A stretch of DNA of 64,000 bases from Anaerolineae bacterium (GTDB taxonomy: Bacteria; Chloroflexota; Anaerolineae; Aggregatilineales; Aggregatilineaceae). Position numbers and translations under genes: made by a program. Position 1 is the stretch's first letter. Every line of letters starts with the position of its first letter. The DNA lies in the NCBI GenBank assembly GCA_027494015.1, contig JAOSJP010000038.1:129387-193386 (forward strand), given 5' to 3'. Below, piece after piece: positions 1 to 8,832 of this stretch. The notes under the pieces were generated by a model. That model searched no databases. It had not been told where the DNA came from and worked only from the letters and a program-made list of their open reading frames with translations.

Positions 1-181
1 GGGAGAGGGGCGCTCTGTTGACCTCACCCCCTGGCCTCGCTGCGCTCGGCCTTTCCCCCTCTCCATGCATGGAGAGGGGGAGTCGAGGCGCGCCAGCGCC
101 GAGACGGGGGTGAGGTCAACCAGGAGCTACCCAAAACCGCTGGGGAAAGACAGGGCCGTCAGTGCATAACAGGCTCTAGGG
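1..181. repeat. Composite palindromic element with CTAG-ended arms, cut by window edge
   Basis: Positions 17-120 form a palindromic core that begins GTTGACCTCACCCCC and ends with its complement around a central ATGCAT. The right arm (121-181) ends in GTGCATAACAGGCTCTAG. The same arm and core recur in inverse orientation at 10670-10884 and, diverged, at 35107-35334. The left end lies outside the window. No transposase is visible, so it is either a MITE-like or a REP-like element. Bases 182-267 hold only a short ACTTC/GGGAGTCT palindrome remnant. Confidence 0.8.
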
Positions 182-267
182 GGCCGGACTTCTGACATCT
201 GGCAGAGATTTCGGGAGTCTTGCACCCTGCGGATAGAAACCTGCGCACAGGCGCATCATGACTGGCC

Positions 268-1191
268 TTAATGAGCGGCCCGCCACGCCTCGTCAAGCAC
301 CCGATTGACGGGCACCGCCCCGAAGAAGCGCGCCCGCTCTATCTCGTCCAGGCCCTCCGCCTGGCGCTCCAGCAGCGCGTGCGCCGCGTCCAGCAGCTCG
401 CCGGCGAGTTCCTCCTGGCGCATGGCGTGCAGCGCCCGGTAAGCCGTCCAGTACACGCGCAACGGCTCGTCCAACCGGGCGGGGCCGCGCTCGCTGAGGT
501 GTTGCAGAATTTCCTCGACCAGCCCGTAGGCGGCAACAGCCTGGCCCTGGGCCAGCATCACCCGCGCGACGCCCGCTGTGGACTCAATCGCCTCGGCCCG
601 CGCGTACAACGCGCGCCAGCGCTCCACCGCCGCGCCATACGCGCCCAGGGCCGCGTCCCAGTCCTTGTGCGCCTCGTGCAGCAGGCCCAGGAAGTGCTGG
701 GTTTGCCCTGCGCCCCAGTTGTCCACCGTCTGCGCGCTGAGCAACAGCGCCTCGTCGAGCAGCGCTGCCGCTCCCTGGAAGTCGCCTTGCTCTGCGAGCA
801 CAGCGCCCAGGCAGGCCCGCGCGGTGATCTCGCCGCCGGATAGCTCCCACTCCTGGGCCACGCCGATGGCCGCGCGGTGATCGTCCGCTGCCGCCGCGTA
901 GTCGCCCAGCCGCCGGCAGACGCTCCCCCGCGCGTTGCGCGCGGCGACCTCGCCGGGGCCGTGCCCCAGCCGCGCCCAGACCTCGATGGCCGCCGTCAGC
1001 ATGGGCAGTGCCCGCGCGTAGCGCCAGGCAGCAGCAGTCTGCACGCCCTGGCTGTTGGCTTTGGCCGCGACGGAGTCCAGCCGCTCGCGCGTGCTGGGAT
1101 CGTCCAGGTCGGCCAGCTCGAGCGAGACGACGAGCTTGTCCCACCAGGGGCCGGGCGCTGCTTGGGTTGGATCGTCAGGCAAGGGATTCAC
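268..1191 (-). CDS. Tetratricopeptide-repeat protein
   Basis: The product of up to 307 residues is all-helical and alanine/leucine rich. It has TPR-like helix pairs through about residues 45-230, for example the stretches around ARALPMLTAAIEVWARLG and GDYAAAADDHRAAIG. There is no signal peptide or enzyme motif, so it is probably a cytoplasmic protein-interaction scaffold. The longest start is GTG at 1191, but AGGAG sits directly against it. A TTG at 1182 lies 8 bases after the same AGGAG and may be the real start. The gene is divergent from the VOC gene at 1262, and that gene's -35 box lies within a few bases of this start. No specific function can be assigned. Confidence 0.75.
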   Translation of the reverse strand: MNPLPDDPTQAAPGPWWDKLVVSLELADLDDPSTRERLDSVAAKANSQGVQTAAAWRYARALPMLTAAIEVWARLGHGPGEVAARNARGSVCRRLGDYAAAADDHRAAIGVAQEWELSGGEITARACLGAVLAEQGDFQGAAALLDEALLLSAQTVDNWGAGQTQHFLGLLHEAHKDWDAALGAYGAAVERWRALYARAEAIESTAGVARVMLAQGQAVAAYGLVEEILQHLSERGPARLDEPLRVYWTAYRALHAMRQEELAGELLDAAHALLERQAEGLDEIERARFFGAVPVNRVLDEAWRAAH

Positions 1192-1196
1192 TCCTC

Positions 1197-1225
1197 TTGA
1201 CAGCCGAGAACATCCGTTCTATGAT
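1197..1225 (+). promoter_or_regulatory. Sigma-70-type promoter for the VOC gene at 1262
   Basis: TTGACA at 1197-1202 is followed by a 17-base spacer and TATGAT at 1220-1225. This is nearly perfect consensus, about 30 bases upstream of the predicted leader and start codon at 1262. It is among the clearest promoters in the window. Confidence 0.8.
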
Positions 1226-1261
1226 GAGTATACCGTCCCCGTTGATCACAGGAGATTGCCC

Positions 1262-1663
1262 ATGCTCACCCCTGCCATCAGCCATATTATCCTGACCGTC
1301 TCCGATCTCGACAAGGCGCGCGCCTTCTACGGCGACCTGCTCGGCTTCGAGCTACACGAAGTCCCCACCCAATATGGCAAGCTGATGTACTTCGCGGCGG
1401 AGGGCGGCGCGTCGGTCTGGCTGATCCAGCACGCCCAGACGCCTCCCGGCGACCGTTTCAGCGAGTTCCGCGTCGGGCTGGATCACCTGGCCTTCGCCGC
1501 GCCGAACAAGGAGTTTCTCGACGCGCTGGCCGCCAAGCTGCTCGCCGCCGGAGTCAATACGAAGGGCGTCGAGCTTTTTCACGGGCGCTGGAACTACGTC
1601 GCCTTCCGCGACCCGGACAACATCCAGCTTGAGTACTGGCTCGACGAGCCGGTCGCTCCGTGA
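1262..1663 (+). CDS. VOC (glyoxalase/bleomycin-resistance) superfamily protein
   Basis: A 133-residue single-unit VOC protein. It opens with the typical strand and helix pattern ISHIILTVSDLDKARAFYGD and contains LDHLAFAA and VAFRDPDNIQLEYW. The metal-ligand type positions (His near the N-terminus, Glu in the last strand) are present. VOC enzymes include glyoxalase I, dioxygenases and resistance proteins; the substrate cannot be read from the sequence. ATG 1262 is chosen because AGGAG lies 7-8 bases upstream and the VOC fold begins immediately; the longer open frame upstream has no family similarity. A consensus promoter lies at 1197-1225. Confidence 0.85.
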   Translation: MLTPAISHIILTVSDLDKARAFYGDLLGFELHEVPTQYGKLMYFAAEGGASVWLIQHAQTPPGDRFSEFRVGLDHLAFAAPNKEFLDALAAKLLAAGVNTKGVELFHGRWNYVAFRDPDNIQLEYWLDEPVAP

Positions 1664-1758
1664 AGCGCCGGGCGCAGCAGGGCGAAGCCCTGCCCGGCGC
1701 GACAGTCGCGCCGACGCGCGCTCTGCGCGCGTGCGCCCGGCGCACACACACGCGCACG

Positions 1759-3438
<1,680 letters not shown>

Positions 3439-3483
3439 TGCAAGGCAACCTCTCTCACTGATCCGGTGGGGAGTATTGCTCTG

Positions 3484-3512
3484 ATTGTAGGGATTTTCGT
3501 GGCGATAGTCCA
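3484..3512 (-). promoter_or_regulatory. Possible promoter for the mutase gene
   Basis: On the minus strand TGGACT (3507-3512), a 17-base spacer and TACAAT (3484-3489) lie about 45 bases upstream of ATG 3438. The -10 is good and the -35 matches consensus at four positions. Confidence 0.5.
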
Positions 3513-3560
3513 GGCGGGGGGACAGGGGGGTTCATTCTTTGGAGACCAGGTGAGAGTACT

Positions 3561-3604
3561 CCCCCCCCCCCCCCCCCCCCCCCCCGGGGGGGGGGGGGGG
3601 GGGG
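3561..3604. repeat. C25-G19 self-complementary homopolymer tract
   Basis: Twenty-five C residues (3561-3585) run straight into nineteen G residues (3586-3604). The tract would form a perfect hairpin with no loop bases. It sits at the edge of a C/G-rich palindromic repeat (3605-3797). It may be a genuine expanded palindrome or a read or assembly artefact. Confidence 0.7.
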
Positions 3605-3797
3605 CCTCCCTCCCCCTTCCCCGTGGGGAAGGGGGGGACCCCTATCCCCGACCCTTTCCTCCAGCCAGGCCAGGGGAAGGGGAGAGCCGCCTGCCAGATC
3701 GTCCCCCCTCTAGCTCGGCTGGAGGGGGGATTGAGGGGGGAGGCGTTCAGCGGGCGTGTTCGCTCTTCCCCTGGTGACGGGTCGTTCGTGGACCCGA
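3605..3797. repeat. GC-rich palindromic repeat, arm type with CCCCTCTAGCTCGG
   Basis: Contains nested inverted repeats: CTTCCCCGTGGGGAAG, then a pair around GTCCCCCCTCTAGCTCGGC. Its right end (3755-3797) is the inverse of the segment at about 19165-19220, so both are copies of one element in opposite orientation. Related arms occur at 15517-15637 and 39245-39300. The rest of the 3439-3883 gap holds no gene. Confidence 0.7.
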
Positions 3798-3883
3798 CGC
3801 GGCCCAGAATGGCACAAGAAGCGGGGGCACCCCGTTGCTGCCGGGCGTCCCCGCTGCGCCTATCTGTACGGTCAGGCGCTCGC

Positions 3884-4294
3884 TCAGCCCGCGCCGGGCT
3901 TCTCGTATAGCTCCACCAGCACGCCGGACGCGCTGCGCGGGTGCACGAAAGCGTAGCGCGTGCCATCGTCGCGGACGCGCGGCGTGTCGTTGATCAGCAT
4001 GACCCCGTGCGCAGTCAGCCGTGCCAGCGCCGCCTCGATGTCGTCTACCTCGACGCACACGTGGTGCATCCCCGGCCCGCGCCTGGCCAGGTGACGGCCA
4101 ATCCCGCTGTCGGCCTCGGTTGGCTCCAGCAGCTCGATCTCGCTCTCGCCGACGGGCAGGAAGGCGATCTCAACCTGCTCGCGGGCGTTCGTCTCTGTGC
4201 GGGTCACCGGCAGGCCGAGCGCGTCGCGCCAGAAGCCGAGCGCCCCTTCGATGCTCTCCACTACAATCGCCAGGTGGTCTATGCGCCTGATCAT
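3884..4294 (-). CDS. mce: Methylmalonyl-CoA epimerase
   Basis: A 136-residue VOC-fold protein of normal epimerase length, opening MIRRIDHLAIVVESIEGAL and containing GMHHVCVEVDDIEAALARL and, near the end, SGVLVELYEK. The two His and the acidic residue of the metal site are in the expected strands. It converts (S)- to (R)-methylmalonyl-CoA between propionyl-CoA carboxylase and methylmalonyl-CoA mutase. It lies upstream in transcription of the mutase at 1759, separated by a repeat-filled gap. A long N-terminal extension of the open frame (to 4792) overlaps the next gene in another frame and is not used; the start is ATG 4294. Confidence 0.88.
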   Translation of the reverse strand: MIRRIDHLAIVVESIEGALGFWRDALGLPVTRTETNAREQVEIAFLPVGESEIELLEPTEADSGIGRHLARRGPGMHHVCVEVDDIEAALARLTAHGVMLINDTPRVRDDGTRYAFVHPRSASGVLVELYEKPGAG

Positions 4295-4308
4295 GTGTGT
4301 CTCCGCTG

Positions 4309-6003
4309 CTACGAGGCTGGCTCCCACGTGCGGATAAGCTCCTGCCAGCGCCGCCAGACCTCGGTGCGGCCCTGCAGGTCTACCTCGCCCTGGAAGAGCG
4401 TGCCGCCCGCCTGCAGGAAGCAGCCGTAGTCGTTGGCGAGCACGGTCGTGATGCGCTCTTTGGCGGCGAAGGCGGCCACCGTCTCCAGCCAGGTCGCGTC
4501 CAGGTCCATGCTGCGCTGCGGGGCCAGGCAGTAGCCGTACCACGTCTCCAGCAGCCACAGCTCCTTGCCATGATCGGCGGGGTGCCCGCGCTCGGCCAGG
4601 ACCTCCTCCAGCACGTCGAAGGCCGCCGGCTGGAAGATGCGCACGCCGATGAAGTCTATGGACTCCAGGGCCAGCACCCGCTCGTAGAAGTCCAGGTCGA
4701 AGTCGTCGGAGATGGCAATTGTCACGCCGACCAGCGTCTCCGGGCTTTCCTCGCGCACCGCCGCAGCCAGCCGCTCCGTCTGGGCCACCCACTGCCCGAT
4801 CTCGTCGGCGTTTTCCTGCTCGGCGATGCCGCTGTACTGGGCGTACTGGCCCGGCTCGCTGACAACCTCATAGGCCAGCGGCTGCAACGCGCGCGCGTAG
4901 TGGCGCTCGCGGTCTTCTTGCACCTGGGTGAACTCCTCCCAGGTGATTTTCTCTTCATCATTGGCCTTCATCAGCAGGTAGGGTGTGTACTGCGCGTCGG
5001 ACACGATCACGCCCACTCCCAGTTGGCTGATGGCGTCCAGATAGGCCGTCTCATCGTCGCGCTGCCGGGCAATGCGCGCGACGATCTTCGCCTGTTCTTC
5101 GGCGGGGTCTTTGTCCTCGTCCGCCTTGAACAGGCGCGGCTGCTCGGCCTCCAGCAGCATGTCGCCGCTGGCGGTGAGTCGCACCACAGAGGCCCCCGCC
5201 TCCGCCGCCGCGCTCAGCTCGGCCAGGCGCACATCGAGCCGGTCATCGTCATCTTCATCCATCGTGACGAAGCTGTACCCCAGCGTCACGTTGGCCGCAG
5301 ACCCCATGCGCAGCGAGTCGGTGGCCGCCTGCGCTGTCCAGTCTTCGAGGTGTTCGTCCAGCCAGGCCATGCGCTGCGCCTGCTGGGTGAAGTGGAAGAC
5401 CAGCGCGCCGACGACGAGCACGCCAGCCACCAGCGCCCAGACGATGGCACTGCGCATCGTAGAGGGGCTGAGCCGCCGCCAGTAGATCAGGGTGATCACG
5501 TCCGAGATCAGAGTGGCGATCAAGACCAGGATCACCAGCAGCACGATCATGCCGATCATCATGCCCAGCCCGCCCAGGGGAGCCAGCGCCCCGGCTGCGG
5601 GCACGAACGAGTACCAGAAGTAGGCGACGACGGCCAGCGCCACGATGACCACGACGGACACCACCAGCGGCACCTGTCGCCCGCGCCACACCCCCAGCGT
5701 CCCGCCGACGAGCAGCAGTCCCCCGGCCAGCAGCAGACCCGGCCCCCACAGATGATAGCCGAACCACAGCGCCGCCATGACCATGACAATCGCCGTCAGG
5801 GTCAGCAGCACGCCGCCGCAGCCCTGGGCCATGCCCCCAATGCGGCTGGAAAAGGGGGGCGGCGGGGCGAACTGGCGCACCTTGTCGTCAAGCTCTTCGA
5901 CGGCGCGCATCCGCGGGATGCTGCGCATGACTTCTACCACTCGATCCTGTCCGTCGCCCGCCGGCTCGCCGGCGGTGTCGCGCGGGAATTCCTCGTTCTG
6001 CAT
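4309..6003 (-). CDS. Multi-pass membrane protein with glycoside-hydrolase-like C-terminal domain
   Basis: A 564-residue protein. Residues about 1-60 are hydrophilic. About 60-195 hold five or six hydrophobic segments (for example around LTLTAIVMVMAALWFGYHLW and MIVLLVILVLIATLI). The remaining 370 residues are soluble. The soluble part has alternating strands and helices with ends such as SIDFIGVRIFQ and KELWLLETWYGYCLAP, which resemble the beta-strand ends of TIM-barrel glycosidases; the Glu in LLETWYG could be catalytic. No named family was recognised. AGGAG lies 6-10 bases before ATG 6003. It ends 15 bases upstream of mce and may be cotranscribed with it. Function is unknown; the domain reading is inference from pattern only. 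Confidence 0.65.
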   Translation of the reverse strand: MQNEEFPRDTAGEPAGDGQDRVVEVMRSIPRMRAVEELDDKVRQFAPPPPFSSRIGGMAQGCGGVLLTLTAIVMVMAALWFGYHLWGPGLLLAGGLLLVGGTLGVWRGRQVPLVVSVVVIVALAVVAYFWYSFVPAAGALAPLGGLGMMIGMIVLLVILVLIATLISDVITLIYWRRLSPSTMRSAIVWALVAGVLVVGALVFHFTQQAQRMAWLDEHLEDWTAQAATDSLRMGSAANVTLGYSFVTMDEDDDDRLDVRLAELSAAAEAGASVVRLTASGDMLLEAEQPRLFKADEDKDPAEEQAKIVARIARQRDDETAYLDAISQLGVGVIVSDAQYTPYLLMKANDEEKITWEEFTQVQEDRERHYARALQPLAYEVVSEPGQYAQYSGIAEQENADEIGQWVAQTERLAAAVREESPETLVGVTIAISDDFDLDFYERVLALESIDFIGVRIFQPAAFDVLEEVLAERGHPADHGKELWLLETWYGYCLAPQRSMDLDATWLETVAAFAAKERITTVLANDYGCFLQAGGTLFQGEVDLQGRTEVWRRWQELIRTWEPAS

Positions 6004-6056
6004 GGACGACTCCTCAAAGTTGGTGGCACGCCTCAGGCCGGACAGACCGTCGCGGG

Positions 6057-7238
6057 TCAGCGCAGCCCTAGCTCGGTACGCGCGATCACCATCCGCTGAA
6101 TCTCGCTGGTGCCCTCGTAGATTTCGGTGATCTTGGCGTCGCGGAAGTAACGCTCCAGGGGCAGTTCTTTACTATACCCCATCCCACCATGAATCTGCAC
6201 AGCCTGATGGGCCGTGAACATGGCCGTCTCGCTGGCGAAGAGCTTGGCCATGCTCGCTTCGAGCGTGTAGCGCTGGCCGGTCTCGGCGCTGCGCATCTTG
6301 GCCAGCGCCGCGTTGAAGGTCAGCAGCCGGGCGGCCTCCAGGCGCGTCTTCATGTCGGCGATCTTCTGCTGGATCATCTGGAACTGGCCGATCTTCTGGC
6401 CGAACGCTTCGCGCTCGCGGGCATAGGCCAGCGACGCCTCGTAGGCTGCTTCGGCGATGCCCACCGCCTGCGCGGCGATGCCGATCCGCCCCGCATCGAG
6501 CGCCGCCATAGCGATCTTGAAGCCCATCCCCGGCTCGCCAAGCACATTCTCCACCGGGCAGGCGTATTCGTCGAAGAGCAGCTCGCACGTGGCGCTGGCG
6601 CGGATGCCCAGCTTCGGCTCGGTCTTGCCGCGCTCCAGGCCGGGCTGATCGGCCTCCACGATGAAGGCGGTGATGCCGCGATGCCCGTGCTGAGGGTCGG
6701 TCAGCGCGAAGACCAGCACCGTTTCGGCGACCGGCCCGCTGGTCACCCAACTCTTGCGCCCGCTGATCAGGTAGTGCGTCCCGGCGTCGTCCAGGACGGC
6801 GCGGGCGCGCATCCCGGCGGCGTCGCTGCCGCTCTGCGGCTCGGTCAGCGAGTAGGCGCCGATCTTCTCGCCGCTGGCGAGCGGCACCAGGTACTTCTGT
6901 TTCTGTTCCTCGGTGCCAAAGCGCAGCAGGGCGAAGTTGACCAGGCTGCCATTGACGCTCATCACCGTGCTATGCGAGGCGTCCGCTTTGGCGATCTCGA
7001 TCATGGCCAGCACGTAGGCCAGGGTATCCATGCCCGCTCCGCCGTACCGCTCCGGCACCTCGATGCCCAGAAGGCCCATCTCGCCCATTTTGCGCACCGT
7101 CGCCAGGGGAAACTCGCCGGTTTCGTCGTGGTGGGCGGCGATGGGCGCGATCTCGCGCTGGGCGAAGTCGCGCACCGCCTCGCGCAGCATGACGTGTTCC
7201 TCGGTGAAGGGAATTCCGTATCCTGCCAGCGAGTTCAT
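6057..7238 (-). CDS. Acyl-CoA dehydrogenase
   Basis: A 393-residue FAD-dependent acyl-CoA dehydrogenase of typical short/medium-chain length. It has the N-terminal helical domain, the flavin and substrate motifs AYSLTEPQSGSDAAG and WVTSG, the C-terminal helices AYAREREAFGQKIGQFQ, and the catalytic base Glu375 in IYEGTSEIQR. It oxidises acyl-CoA to 2-enoyl-CoA with electrons passed to ETF. The chain preference is not readable. The start at ATG 7238 has GGGAGGACAG just upstream; the longer frame to 7349 lacks family similarity. The nearby mutase genes suggest branched-chain or butyryl-CoA metabolism. Confidence 0.93.
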   Translation of the reverse strand: MNSLAGYGIPFTEEHVMLREAVRDFAQREIAPIAAHHDETGEFPLATVRKMGEMGLLGIEVPERYGGAGMDTLAYVLAMIEIAKADASHSTVMSVNGSLVNFALLRFGTEEQKQKYLVPLASGEKIGAYSLTEPQSGSDAAGMRARAVLDDAGTHYLISGRKSWVTSGPVAETVLVFALTDPQHGHRGITAFIVEADQPGLERGKTEPKLGIRASATCELLFDEYACPVENVLGEPGMGFKIAMAALDAGRIGIAAQAVGIAEAAYEASLAYAREREAFGQKIGQFQMIQQKIADMKTRLEAARLLTFNAALAKMRSAETGQRYTLEASMAKLFASETAMFTAHQAVQIHGGMGYSKELPLERYFRDAKITEIYEGTSEIQRMVIARTELGLR

Positions 7239-7369
7239 GGTTCTGTCCTCCCGCGCTCTGCTTGCTGCTCGTACTCCGATTATACGCCAGCCTGCTGGCG
7301 GCGCAGCGCCCCTACGAAACCAGCGCGCGCTTAGCTCGACTTTGCTCAAAGAATCGCCACCTTATTTTC

Positions 7370-7512
7370 AGTTTACAGGAGCTTTCAAAAGCGGCGAGGC
7401 TTTTCGAATATCAGGATAAAAACCCGCTGTGAGAGGGCCAGATGGCTAAGACGCCCTTTCTGTAAACGCAACATGGCGCACGAACTGGATTGTACAAGGT
7501 CGAGCTTAGGGT
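7370..7512. repeat. Left copy of an imperfect direct repeat
   Basis: Shares ordered blocks with 8462-8612: CAGTTTAC, a run ending ATATCAGG, then GTAAACGCAACATGGC and GGATTGTACA followed by TCGAGCTT. The two copies bracket the AT-richer gene 7632-8384, so the gene may have arrived or duplicated as a unit. The 7239-7631 gap otherwise holds a terminator and no gene. Confidence 0.7.
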
Positions 7513-7525
7513 GTATACAACCCTC

Positions 7526-7568
7526 AAAAAAAATAGCCAGATGCCTCGGTTCCCCGAAGCACCTGGCT
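7526..7568 (-). terminator. Rho-independent terminator of the gene at 7632
   Basis: Read on the minus strand, AGCCAGGTGCTTCGGG pairs with the facing CCGAGGCATCTGGCT and is followed by eight T residues (complement of A-run 7526-7533). It lies 64 bases past the stop codon of the 250-residue gene. Confidence 0.85.
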
Positions 7569-7631
7569 TTCGCCGTTACGCCTTGTTGAAATCGAGAGAT
7601 CGGTTGCTCTCAGACCGCATTCCAAGTGGCT

Positions 7632-8384
7632 TCAATTGCCGTTGACCAATTCCTGGAATTCTTGCTTAGTTGTTCTCTGGGGCGTTCCCAATGGGCTGGT
7701 GCCGCCCAGCGCAGAGGTTACACTGCTGATCTTCCAGTTATCTCCATAGCGAAGCAGCCTGAAGCCCGCGTAATAATAATTCCCTTCGAACAGAATCAGG
7801 ACCACCCGTTCGGTGAGTTCGTCGGCCCCGTAGACCTGGGCTTGCCTGTTCCAATTATCCAGATTGCGTTCAGTGTGCGCGATCTCAGGCTCAGGAAGGC
7901 CGGTTTCCATGACCTGTAGCTGGGCAAGCCTTTCAGGATTCACCTCTTTCATGAACCTGACAGTTCCTTCTGTGTCAATGGGAACAACCCGCCCGTCAAG
8001 CATTCCTTTCTCGGTGGACAGCAAACCGTAAGCCAGATTCCTCACCTGATTAAGAATCTCCCCTGAAAACTGCGCTTTGTTTATCTCCACGTAAAACGGA
8101 TAGTCGGACGGTGCCGGGAATTGAATCATCAGGACCTGTAACCGGTCAGCCTGAAGATCGAATCTGAATTTCTCGCTCATCTCATTGATTGCGGAGGCCT
8201 GCATGATTTGGGGAACGTTGCCCTGGGCCACAGCTTGCATAAAGAAAGTAATGGCTTCTTCCGGGGTTTTGAATGATACATCACCCGCCTGATCTTGAGC
8301 TATTGCGATAGGGCCTGTCCCTAAAAGACCTGCTGCCAGGAACGCCAGGCTTACGACGGTGAGAAGCGCTTGTTTCTTCTGCAT
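7632..8384 (-). CDS. Secreted hypothetical protein in an AT-richer island
   Basis: A 250-residue protein with a clear signal peptide (MQKKQALLTVVSLAFLAAG..., likely cleaved near AIAQ, residue 29). The mature part of mixed alpha/beta character starts SFKTPEEAITFFMQAVAQGN, which resembles the opening of small NTF2-like lumenal or periplasmic domains. No catalytic motif was seen and no family was recognised. Base composition is visibly less GC-rich than its neighbours. The gene carries its own terminator and is bracketed by direct repeats, all consistent with acquisition as a unit. A function cannot be given. Confidence 0.75.
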   Translation of the reverse strand: MQKKQALLTVVSLAFLAAGLLGTGPIAIAQDQAGDVSFKTPEEAITFFMQAVAQGNVPQIMQASAINEMSEKFRFDLQADRLQVLMIQFPAPSDYPFYVEINKAQFSGEILNQVRNLAYGLLSTEKGMLDGRVVPIDTEGTVRFMKEVNPERLAQLQVMETGLPEPEIAHTERNLDNWNRQAQVYGADELTERVVLILFEGNYYYAGFRLLRYGDNWKISSVTSALGGTSPLGTPQRTTKQEFQELVNGN

Positions 8385-8461
8385 GGTTTGACCCTCCGAG
8401 GTTGCATTAATCGAGCAAGATTATAGGCTCGGCTTCGCACAAAGCACTGGACACCTGTTGC

Positions 8462-8612
8462 GAGTTTACGGAAGCCTCCAAGATCAGGTCTGGTTCTTTC
8501 AGATATCAGGGTGAGAAGTAATGATATGCGGAAAGTCGTGACAGTCAAGAAGCCCCTTCCGTAAACACAACGATGGCACAGGAATTGGATTGTACAGAAT
8601 CGAGCTTGGGGG
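8462..8612. repeat. Right copy of the imperfect direct repeat
   Basis: Partner of 7370-7512. Conserved blocks include GAGTTTACGGAAGC, CAGATATCAGG, CCGTAAACACAAC, GATGGCAC and GGATTGTACAGAATCGAGCTT. It is immediately upstream of the flanked gene's start. Confidence 0.7.
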
Positions 8613-8617
8613 CCATT

Positions 8618-8745
8618 TGAGAAGCCGCGCACCTGGCTCTACTCCCACCCCTGGCCTTTCTTCTACAAGAGGGGAAGGAAGAGACTCGCCGGCCCTAAGC
8701 CTCTCCCCCACAAAAAGGGAGGGGCCTGGGGTGGGCGAAACAACT
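8618..8745. repeat. Palindromic repeat beginning TTTGAGAAG
   Basis: Starts TTTGAGAAGCCGCGCACCTGG and contains facing CCCCTGGCC/GGCCTGGGG-type arms. Related copies lie at 39055-39180 and split over 44572-44600 and 44783-44890. Nothing coding is seen in 8613-8832. Confidence 0.6.
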
Positions 8746-8832
8746 TCTCTATGTGAGCGATCCGGCAGCCGGCGCAGGTGAGAAGCCCCCTCCAGGGCGG
8801 AGAGGGCTTCGGCGGCCCCGGACTCTGTGCAC

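Noticed and set aside
17..120. Interpretation of the repeat core as structured RNA genes
   Set aside because: Copies lie in both orientations relative to neighbouring genes, with exchangeable arms and no promoter, which fits mobile or REP-like DNA better.
1660..1758. Candidate terminator between the converging VOC and mutase genes from GC palindromes
   Set aside because: Stems such as GCGCGCTCTGCGCGC occur, but no T run follows on either strand, so the call is not supported.
3439..3883. Possible cobalamin riboswitch upstream of the mutase gene
   Set aside because: No B12-box-like conserved sequence was seen; the region is explained by a promoter and palindromic repeats.
4297..6099. 600-codon plus-strand frame
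   Set aside because: It is opposite the membrane-protein gene, whose hydrophobic segments are coherent; the plus frame shows only shadow composition.
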